A stretch of 5,771 bases of DNA from JBEKDJ01 sp050014415 (GTDB taxonomy: Bacteria > Desulfobacterota > BSN033 > UBA1163), in assembly GCA_050014415.1 (NCBI GenBank), contig JBEKDJ010000320.1, positions 1 to 5,771 on the forward strand, written 5' to 3'. Shown here piece by piece: positions 1 through 5,682 of this stretch (its first letter is position 1; each line of letters starts with the position of its first letter). A model generated the notes under the pieces. That model had not been told where the DNA came from. It did not search any database and saw only the letters and a list, made by a program, of their open reading frames with translations. The position numbers and the translations under genes are program-made.

Positions 1-329
1 GAAACCAACACCACCGTCCTCCCTAAGTTGATCAAATACTCTCCCAGGGGTTTATGATAATTTGCCGTCGGCTCCATCCCATAGACCACTTTCTTCAACC
101 CATGTTGCACCCGCAGAGCCTCGGCCTGATCCAGGAGTTTTCTGAATCCCTCATGGTCGTTGCTAAAGACTATCCGCTTTAAAAGTGTTTTCCCTGTCGC
201 CGTCCCAAAAAAGGCGTAATGCCGATCTTTCGCTATGTCGATCCCCACGATCAAATACTCCTCCGAATGCCTTACCTCTTGCCTCAGTTGACGAAATTCC
301 TCCAGCCTGTTACGATTGGCTTCATCCAT
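1..329 (-). CDS. IS110-family (DEDD) transposase, N-terminal part, cut by window edge
   Basis: This is the first 109 codons of an IS110-type transposase, an RuvC-like DEDD recombinase that in this family moves circular DNA intermediates, in characterised members guided by a bridge/seek RNA. The reverse strand from the ATG at 327-329 reads MDEANRNRLEEF and continues open to the window edge. The DEDD_Tnp_IS110 hallmarks are visible: VGIDIAKD at residues 28-35, with the first catalytic Asp at D31, and YGMEPTANYHKPLGEYL at 83-99, with the catalytic Glu at E86. The last two Asp residues and the Tnp_IS116/IS110 C-terminal domain, which carries the active serine, lie outside the window, so intactness cannot be judged. 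The start is fixed by an AAAAGGAGG Shine-Dalgarno sequence at 336-344. A start at the ATG one base later would be out of frame. The family call is firm; subgroup (IS110 or IS1111) is not decided. Confidence 0.93.
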   Translation of the reverse strand, partial: MDEANRNRLEEFRQLRQEVRHSEEYLIVGIDIAKDRHYAFFGTATGKTLLKRIVFSNDHEGFRKLLDQAEALRVQHGLKKVVYGMEPTANYHKPLGEYLINLGRTVVLV

Positions 330-331
330 TG

Positions 332-394
332 GAAACCTCCTTTTAAGAATTTGAGTTTGGTCGTGCTTACTCTTATCTCTTAACAGGAGGTTTC
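332..394 (-). promoter_or_regulatory. Inverted repeat that would sequester the transposase ribosome-binding site
   Basis: Arms at 332-348 and 378-394 are complementary at 16 of 17 positions (only 342/384 mismatched), with a 29-base loop. In the minus-strand RNA the upstream arm GAAACCUCCUGUUAAGA pairs with UCUUAAAAGGAGGUUUC, which contains the whole Shine-Dalgarno sequence and ends three bases before the AUG. IS10, IS50 and IS200 are known to hide the transposase start in a leader hairpin so that read-through transcripts are poorly translated. By analogy this would damp transposase synthesis. An alternative is that the stem belongs to the element's guide RNA. The repeat is seen directly; the function is inferred. 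Confidence 0.7.
336..344 (-). promoter_or_regulatory. Strong Shine-Dalgarno of the IS110 transposase
   Basis: On the minus strand the sequence AAAAGGAGG is followed by TTTCC-to-ATG spacing of six bases (330-335). This is near-consensus for 16S pairing and decides the ATG at 327-329 as start. It lies completely inside the 3' arm of the inverted repeat at 332-394. Confidence 0.85.
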
Positions 395-412
395 TTTTTG
401 GGGTAGTCTGAT

Positions 413-418
413 ATTATA
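413..418 (-). promoter_or_regulatory. Candidate -10 box (TATAAT) at the IS110 left end
   Basis: The minus strand carries a perfect TATAAT 83 bases before the transposase ATG. No good -35 is found 16-18 bases upstream, where the sequence is around CCCAAC. IS110-family elements are known to build a complete promoter only when the two ends join in the circular intermediate, with the -35 in one end and the -10 in the other. A lone -10 near the left end fits that scheme. The region is AT-rich, so a chance match is possible. Confidence 0.4.
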
Positions 419-460
419 TTTTTCCTATTTTACCGTTGGGATTCTACCCCTACCTCTCAA

Positions 461-697
461 CTATATATAACGTTGATGAAATCTATGAATCTGATCTGCT
501 GACTCCATTCTTCGAATTGCCTTAACGACAGCTGATCCACATACCCCCACGTGTCTTGCTATTTCTGCCATCGGTATTTCCATTTCATGACTCAAAGATA
601 TAAAGTCACGATTTTCAGCAACGTCCCCGCGACTCCTAGACAAGCGTAATCCGCATTTAGATATAAGCAACTTCTTTATGGATGACGCACAACTCAT
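461..697 (-). CDS. Small helix-turn-helix ORF, probable remnant of a REP-type Y1 transposase C-terminus
   Basis: This 78-residue product has a basic stretch LSRSRGD at 19-25 and then a helix-turn-helix, MAEIARHV (43-50), GVCG turn (51-54), SAVVKAIRRM (55-64). This matches the pattern that ends many REP-associated Y1 transposases of Desulfobacterota and related bacteria, where a DnaA-C-like tail reads roughly RSRxxxxxxARxxxxYLAxxxLGxxxAEVARxLGVxxxAVSKAxxR. The Y1 nuclease domain, with its HUH motif and catalytic Tyr, is absent, so as a transposase it is a fragment. No Shine-Dalgarno sequence precedes the ATG at 695-697. The ORF begins six bases after the NTPase stop and in the same frame, so if translated it would rely on coupling or readthrough. 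It could instead be a small DNA-binding partner of the NTPase, but decay residue is more likely. The Y1 assignment is by pattern memory. Confidence 0.5.
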   Translation of the reverse strand: MSCASSIKKLLISKCGLRLSRSRGDVAENRDFISLSHEMEIPMAEIARHVGVCGSAVVKAIRRMESADQIHRFHQRYI

Positions 698-703
698 ACT
701 GGC

Positions 704-3700
704 CTAAGAGGCGCTCCCCGTGCTTCTGTCCATTGAACGAGCAGTAAAGTCGATACCAATTACTTCCAAAGCTGCAATGTTCGGGTATTTTGGTGTCAAA
801 TGAGTTAAATCTCGCTTTAGTGTTTCAATCAATTCAGCGAAGCCGAGCAATTTCTTGGCACGAGTATCTTTCCAGGATTTCTTTTTTCCGTTGTGAACTA
901 CCAGAAAAATCCCATACTGGGAAACACGCATATATTGCCCGACCAGCTGATTTTCCAACCGCTCAATCAACTGGGCAAGAGTCCATTTATCAGCAATTTT
1001 CAGCTCGATGGGAACAGGAGCTGAGACTTGAGGGGCGTTGAGCCGGATATCGGTTCTCGTGGCATCAGCGAGCTCTTCCTCAGAACCAACGGTATAAAAC
1101 GCGCGAGAGGACTTTCGAAGCTGGTCAGCGAAATATCTACGAAGCTCCGGTTCGTTCGTTACTTTTAGGAGTAAGGTAGCTATGCTTTCGTCACCCTCTT
1201 CTATATCCTTCTTGAGGTCATCCAATCGTGCGAGCCCCAGCGCAAAAAGATCCGCTTCAGATTTTGGCTGTTTCTCTGCCCATACTGCAAACTCCGCGAC
1301 GGCTGCCCCAGACCACGGCTCAAGTTCGGCGTCCAGGGCAGCCCGCTCTTTTGCTAAGTAGTCCATGCGGTCCTTTGAATAACCAAAGCTGATGGAGTTA
1401 GCGAGATTCACCAGAGCATCGTATGACTGACGCCCTGGCGTGTTGACGATGACACCTAAGAGGTGCGACCGTGTTCCCTCTGCATGGTCCCGCGTACCGG
1501 GAGTGTAAACCCCGCCCTCGTGCCGAGCACCTTCTTCGACTCTGATGAATTTGTAGATCAAAGGCAAGAGGTCGTTTAACACTTCCACCCTTTCAAAATC
1601 ACGGGCGGCACGGCCAAAGCGAGAATTTCGATGATCCATCAAAGCTGCACAGAAATTAATCATTGTTTCTTTCTGCTCTTCTATGGAAGGAAGACCAGCA
1701 ATCCACCCCTTGAGTAATTCACATCCTCGACCGCCATCGGCGCAAAGCAGAACAATAACCCACATATATTTGCGGTTATTGTTGGGTGCGGCTTCGAAAC
1801 GTTCGGAGGCAAGTTCAGCTACTCTTTGTAAGAAAGTTACGTCGTAGTTCTCTTCCAGAATCATTGATAGCACATCCTCCAGCACTTTATCATTCGTTGG
1901 TTCGTAGGCCGATAGAAGATCAAACAAGATGCCCTTGTAACGTTTGCGGATTTCTTGGTCGCCATATCTGAGCGCTGATAGGGTGTGCGGGAAGGATTTC
2001 TCTGCTGGGCCTTCATGAAGTTCCCACGACACTTCGTCTTTAATGGTTTCGCCCACAATTTCTGGGAACTCCTTGAGTAGTACAGTGAGCCACGTCGGAA
2101 ATCCGTTCAATTCGCAAATCGAATAGTGGGCCGCAATGAGTGCCTCGTCGTGGGAGAGATTCTTGGCCCACTGGGGATCGCCGGCCGCCTCCATGGCCAG
2201 ACCGGTTAAGCCAATTATACGTGGCCAAGGCACGGAATTATCGGATCGCCGATTTGGATAGCCAAAGGGGTCATAGCCACGCCAATAGCTTACGCACCCA
2301 TCACGGAAATTTCTCGCCACTTCATAACCAAATTCATCAATCAATACTTTCCAGTCTGAGTATCCCCAGCGAGCTGTATTTTTATCTCTTTTCTCTCGTA
2401 TCCGGTCATAGAGGTAGACCGTCCGCTGCCATATTTCTCCTTTTTGAACACTGCCAACGTTCTTTATTTCTGCTGGTTTTTGCTTAAGCTTTTGCTGCCA
2501 ATCCTGACGAAGGGCTTTCTGGCGCTTTTCATTTGCTTCCCGCCTTCGCTTGAAATAGCGTTCTTGTCGAAGCCACTTTTTATTCTCGTCCGTCAATGGT
2601 TTTGGATGGAGCAATTCGTACAGTTTAGCTTCAAGCTGCGGCGTTCCAGTGACCCCTCGCTTCATCTGCTCCCGCAATTGCTGCGGGCGTTTTCCGTCCA
2701 CATACACGGTAAAGATCGCCGTTAGAGCGACTGCCCGGTCATCCATCAAGGGTTGGTGGCGCATGTCTTCGAAGAGTCGTTCCAAGTCGTCGGCCTTTGG
2801 CACCCAGAAATTGCCAATTTCCCACCGTACTTGCCACCAGGCTGTTATATGCTTTTTGCCGTCTACCTCTCGGGCACGAGCAGCAGCGATTGCGTGCCAG
2901 AACAGTTGGAGCCGGAATTCTGGCCAGACTTTGGCATCTTTGAGAATTTCTTCTCGTTCAGAGGCGGTAAAATCACGGTAATGATCTGCGGCGAAAAAGC
3001 ATAAAAAGAGGTCGAGCACTATTGGGTCAAGAGAGAGTGGGTCTTTCTTTCGAATAAATTGATTCGCTATTTTTGTAGCGATCGGCAGCAGCCAAGCATG
3101 TCTTGCTGAGATTTCGCAATGACGCCGCTCAATGAAGGGCTGCCTTTTTAGAAGTCCGTGTAGACCTCGCAATAGCTGCTCTGCCGTCTCTTCCAGAAGA
3201 GGAGCTTTAGTGATCTCCTCCATAATTCGTTGTATCGGGGATGATGAATACGTTTTGGACTCCTTAAAAATCTCTAAAATCGTCAGGAGTTGATGGACCG
3301 AAAGAGCGGTGGGAAAGAATGCCTCACAGATCTCACCAAGCACGTCTAAATCATGCTCCGCCATATCAGCCAGTAATGCATTGACGAGATTGCTATGTTG
3401 ATCAGATGTACCAGCCACTGCAACAGCCCTAATGGCACAAATTTTTATGTATGGCCTTGCTTGATCATCCATGGCGAAAGGTAAAGCTGCATCTACCGAC
3501 TCCGATATCTGACCCTGCCATACCAATTTCAACAACAATGCGCAGACATCCTCATGCTTTGCGAATTTCTCAAGAAGATCATTAATTGTCGGTGCGAGTT
3601 GAGGATCAGCTAAACGCCGGATCATTGTAATGTCAAACGATGTGCCCGTGTATTGACGGTTTGCGTAAAGCTCGGTAAAACCGATCAGGAGCGCTTTCCT

Positions 3701-5080
3701 AAATTCCACTGGCAGTGCGGATGGATCACCATTCTCAATAAGTACTTCCGGCGCCACCATACAAAGTCGATTCCGAACGCGCTCATCCCATATTGCTACC
3801 CAGGCAGCTATTGGCCTCATAGATGGTATAACCACATCACGCCCATACCGGTTGGCGAAAAGCAAGTCTTCAATCGATCGCCGAGACTTGCCTTCATCAA
3901 GAAGACGTTTGAGCCAACTGGCCGTCAGATATTCTCTTACGGATCGATGATGAAATCGAACGGTTCCATAAATCGCTTCGTCAAATATAGCGCGATCGAG
4001 GAGTGTTTGAATCTTGTCGGAGGACCAATCTGGCAGTGCTTCCTTAGGCTCAATGGATACCTCCCGCAGACCCGCATCGATCGGTCGATCTGGCAGCATT
4101 ATGGCGTTCTTCTTTTGTAGTGTGATTGCAGCTGCCAGGCGCTCAGCTCCCAAAAGGGCATCGTGGGCTGATAGCGGTCTTTGTCTATCACGATCCGGAT
4201 CGTGCTCGGCGAGCTTTATCTGGATATTGAAATACAGTATTTCGGCATGTCCTCCCAGGCGACCGTTTGAATTCCAGAATTGAATGAGTTCCAAGAGATC
4301 TTGAGGGCGCTCAGCGAAAATCATGGCATCCGCCCGTTCAATCGCCTTAATGAAGTCACTCGGATTATGCACCCCTTTCTCCACAGCAAAACGGTGAATC
4401 TGCTGCTCGTTGAGCGGAGCTAACTGGAAGACAATATGCTCTTTCTTTCCCTCAGAGCCTTTCGGTTCGTCATCTAGGACAAACCCTTCGGCGGCTTGTT
4501 CGGCTTCCTCTGTAGGAATCTCGTCGCTTTCCGGTATAACGACGTTTTCGGGCTTGCTCGGCTCGGGCAAATGCGTCAAAAAAATTGACAAATCGGCTGT
4601 CGCTTGCCAGTCACTCACCCTGCAGGAAACAACAACCGTCGCCCGATTCAACCCCTTGCCCATTGCGTTTGCGAAGCGTCGAAGTGCGATTTCAAATGCG
4701 GAACGTCTTTTCAGGCGTGCTTCCTCAACGGAATCGAGGAAGAAATAACCTTCCTTATCTCCGGTCAACCACTCGTCAAATTCTACACTTGTTCCAATAT
4801 CGAAGCTCTGCCGAAGGTCCAGATCCTGAAGTAACTCAATGCGGCAAAAGAAAGCGGAGTTGCCATCATTCCGCAAGCGCTTTGCAATTGCGCTTAGTTC
4901 CTCTGTCTTGCCAGTACCTGGTTCCCCGAGAATGACAATGCGGGGTTTTTCCAAGAGTTTGTTCCACGAAACCTGTCGATCTACTCCGAGGGCTGCCATT
5001 ATCCGGATGGCTTCAGGGTCATGCTCTTTGTCCGCCTCTACGGGCCAAAAAGTTCTATTGAGTTCTATGTGTTCAGCCAC
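704..5080 (-). CDS. STAND/NACHT-like NTPase with helical repeats and C-terminal PD-(D/E)XK nuclease; candidate defence protein
   Basis: This 1,458-residue protein has no signal peptide or membrane segment and is presumably cytoplasmic. After a short N-terminus comes a P-loop domain: Walker A GEPGTGKT at 52-59, Walker B GYFFLD with D116, and a VVVSCRVSDW strand at 149-158. A variable acidic stretch (about 172-212) precedes a helical arm and the STAND-type motif RFHHRSVREYLTASWL at 375-390. Residues about 400-820 and 880-1320 look like alpha-helical, HEAT-like repeats. A highly charged helical segment (about 830-870) joins them. Residues about 1334-1447 read as a PD-(D/E)XK nuclease: D1344, the IELKI core with E1359 and K1361, then QLVGQY (Q1378, Y1383) and GIFLVV. 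In STAND immune proteins the repeats sense a ligand, the NTPase oligomerises and an effector is released; here that would be DNA cleavage. Avs proteins usually have an N-terminal effector, so this order is reversed. GTG is the only usable start: an in-frame TAG lies at 5108-5110 and the next Met is residue 28. Domain calls are by motif; the defence role is inferred. Confidence 0.88.
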   Translation of the reverse strand: MAEHIELNRTFWPVEADKEHDPEAIRIMAALGVDRQVSWNKLLEKPRIVILGEPGTGKTEELSAIAKRLRNDGNSAFFCRIELLQDLDLRQSFDIGTSVEFDEWLTGDKEGYFFLDSVEEARLKRRSAFEIALRRFANAMGKGLNRATVVVSCRVSDWQATADLSIFLTHLPEPSKPENVVIPESDEIPTEEAEQAAEGFVLDDEPKGSEGKKEHIVFQLAPLNEQQIHRFAVEKGVHNPSDFIKAIERADAMIFAERPQDLLELIQFWNSNGRLGGHAEILYFNIQIKLAEHDPDRDRQRPLSAHDALLGAERLAAAITLQKKNAIMLPDRPIDAGLREVSIEPKEALPDWSSDKIQTLLDRAIFDEAIYGTVRFHHRSVREYLTASWLKRLLDEGKSRRSIEDLLFANRYGRDVVIPSMRPIAAWVAIWDERVRNRLCMVAPEVLIENGDPSALPVEFRKALLIGFTELYANRQYTGTSFDITMIRRLADPQLAPTINDLLEKFAKHEDVCALLLKLVWQGQISESVDAALPFAMDDQARPYIKICAIRAVAVAGTSDQHSNLVNALLADMAEHDLDVLGEICEAFFPTALSVHQLLTILEIFKESKTYSSSPIQRIMEEITKAPLLEETAEQLLRGLHGLLKRQPFIERRHCEISARHAWLLPIATKIANQFIRKKDPLSLDPIVLDLFLCFFAADHYRDFTASEREEILKDAKVWPEFRLQLFWHAIAAARAREVDGKKHITAWWQVRWEIGNFWVPKADDLERLFEDMRHQPLMDDRAVALTAIFTVYVDGKRPQQLREQMKRGVTGTPQLEAKLYELLHPKPLTDENKKWLRQERYFKRRREANEKRQKALRQDWQQKLKQKPAEIKNVGSVQKGEIWQRTVYLYDRIREKRDKNTARWGYSDWKVLIDEFGYEVARNFRDGCVSYWRGYDPFGYPNRRSDNSVPWPRIIGLTGLAMEAAGDPQWAKNLSHDEALIAAHYSICELNGFPTWLTVLLKEFPEIVGETIKDEVSWELHEGPAEKSFPHTLSALRYGDQEIRKRYKGILFDLLSAYEPTNDKVLEDVLSMILEENYDVTFLQRVAELASERFEAAPNNNRKYMWVIVLLCADGGRGCELLKGWIAGLPSIEEQKETMINFCAALMDHRNSRFGRAARDFERVEVLNDLLPLIYKFIRVEEGARHEGGVYTPGTRDHAEGTRSHLLGVIVNTPGRQSYDALVNLANSISFGYSKDRMDYLAKERAALDAELEPWSGAAVAEFAVWAEKQPKSEADLFALGLARLDDLKKDIEEGDESIATLLLKVTNEPELRRYFADQLRKSSRAFYTVGSEEELADATRTDIRLNAPQVSAPVPIELKIADKWTLAQLIERLENQLVGQYMRVSQYGIFLVVHNGKKKSWKDTRAKKLLGFAELIETLKRDLTHLTPKYPNIAALEVIGIDFTARSMDRSTGSAS

Positions 5081-5085
5081 TCTCG

Positions 5086-5090
5086 CCCTC
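5086..5090 (-). promoter_or_regulatory. Shine-Dalgarno that decides the GTG start of the NTPase
   Basis: On the minus strand GAGGG is followed by five bases (CGAGA) and GTG at 5078-5080. An in-frame TAG at 5108-5110 leaves no ATG upstream. No clear sigma-70 promoter is visible in the 5081-5229 gap: a TTGACC at 5127-5132 and a TAATAG at 5108-5113 are only 13 bases apart. The gene may be transcribed from further upstream or from a weak local promoter in the AT-rich part at about 5140-5175. Confidence 0.75.
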
Positions 5091-5229
5091 GGTGAATCTG
5101 CTTTCGCCTATTACACAAATTTGCACGGTCAAACCTTCAAAATTCAGTAACTATTTTCTCATATAATACTCAATATTCCCGCCCAACCTCCCCTCTGTCT
5201 CCTTTATCACTTCACTCAAAAATAGATCA

Positions 5230-5646
5230 TCAAGACAATCTGTTTTTATAATCCTGATAATTAAATTCTTTAATCAATCTAAATCCTGACTTGTCAGTCC
5301 ATATTCCGATGGAAGGATGGCTGACGCCATTGAACATGGTTGTTTTTACAGTCGTGTAGTGAAGCATATCATCAAATATGATTTTATCTCCGGGTTTTAA
5401 TTCATTATCGAATGACCAATTCCCCATATAGTCGCCCGCCAAACAACTTATCCCTCCCATTCTGTAGGTCGGTTTTCCTGCCATCTCATCGGTAGCACCC
5501 AGAATAACAGGTTTATAGGGAATCTCTAGACAATCGGGCATATGGCAAGTAAATGAAACATCGAGAATAGCCGTTTTTATGCCTTGATTTTCAACAATAT
5601 CCAATACCGTAGAAACTAAGAGAAATGAAAAACGAGGGTCAGGCAA
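5230..5646 (-). pseudogene. nspC: C-terminal fragment of carboxynorspermidine decarboxylase
   Basis: NspC is a PLP enzyme of the alanine-racemase/ornithine-decarboxylase fold that turns carboxynorspermidine (or carboxyspermidine) into norspermidine (or spermidine) in polyamine synthesis. Only about the last 130 residues remain of a protein usually near 380-400. They match the family well: LLVSTVLDIVEN at 9-20, CHMPDCLEIPYKP at 34-46, YRMGGISCLAGDY at 61-73 with the active-site Cys at C68, HYTTVKTTMFNG at 96-107 with the phosphate-side Tyr at Y97, and the normal end EFNYQDYKNRLS. The PLP-binding lysine and the EPGEA loop are lost, so the piece cannot be an active decarboxylase. Homology stops at about 5628. 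Upstream of that the frame runs through unrelated sequence and the IS hairpin to a TAA at 5683-5685, with no ATG; the only start in range is a TTG at 5644-5646. The reading frame of the remaining part is undamaged, suggesting recent disruption. The other part of the gene may lie beyond the window. Confidence 0.88.
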
Positions 5647-5659
5647 TCGTAGTAAACTA

Positions 5660-5680
5660 CCCCGCAGCAGAGCTGCGGGG
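5660..5680 (-). repeat. Perfect 9-bp hairpin, probable right-end structure of an IS200/IS605-type element
   Basis: The arms ccccgcagc (5660-5668) and gctgcgggg (5672-5680) are perfectly complementary around a 3-base loop. The hairpin lies two bases after the stop codon of the tnpA fragment. IS200/IS605 elements carry subterminal hairpins that TnpA binds as single-stranded DNA, cutting a short distance outside them. No run of T follows on either strand, which argues against a simple intrinsic terminator, though it may still slow transcription. Confidence 0.65.
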
Positions 5681-5682
5681 CA

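Larger units (their letters stand above)
1..450 (-). mobile_element. Left (5') end of an IS110-family insertion sequence, partial
   Basis: The transposase start and its leader form the upstream end of an IS110-family element; the rest lies left of the window. The outer boundary cannot be fixed from one copy, because IS110 elements usually lack terminal inverted repeats and make little or no target duplication. I place it loosely between the -10-like box at 413-418 and the helix-turn-helix ORF that ends at 461. A 7-bp inverted pair, ggggtag at 400-406 and ctacccc at 444-450, flanks this zone and may be a subterminal repeat. The non-coding leader is only about 130 bp, short for a full bridge RNA of the IS110 subgroup. 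The guide RNA could therefore be incomplete here or lie at the other end, as in IS1111-type elements. Confidence 0.6.

Noticed and set aside
332..394. Inverted repeat as a rho-independent terminator.
   Set aside because: The loop is 29 bases and the 3' arm is followed directly by the transposase start codon, not by a U-tract.
461..697. Small ORF as an antitoxin or dedicated regulator of the NTPase.
   Set aside because: No Shine-Dalgarno sequence, and the pattern agrees better with the tail of a Y1 transposase; kept only as an alternative.
2140..2981. Overlapping plus-strand open frames opposite the NTPase gene, including those near 3653-4283 and 4410-5150.
   Set aside because: They lie wholly inside a gene with clear domain motifs, show no recognisable motifs themselves and have low-complexity or Ser/Arg-rich products typical of antisense frames.
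5108..5132. TTGACC and TAATAG on the minus strand before the NTPase as a promoter.
   Set aside because: The spacing is only 13 bases, too short for sigma-70; TTGAAG at 5135-5140 would give 21 bases, too long.
5151..5219. Short coding-looking minus-strand frame after nspC (starts LSEVIKETEGRLGG, ends YYMRK) with purine-rich AAAGGAG and GGGGAGG stretches.
   Set aside because: Only about 22 codons from a TTG, no ATG in a useful place after the Shine-Dalgarno-like runs, and no family recognised. It may be a remnant of the next gene of the nspC operon, but this cannot be supported.
5660..5680. Hairpin as an intrinsic terminator for tnpA or a plus-strand gene.
   Set aside because: No T-run follows on either strand (TAGTTTAC on the minus, CATTAAAA on the plus); its position beside tnpA fits an IS right-end structure better.
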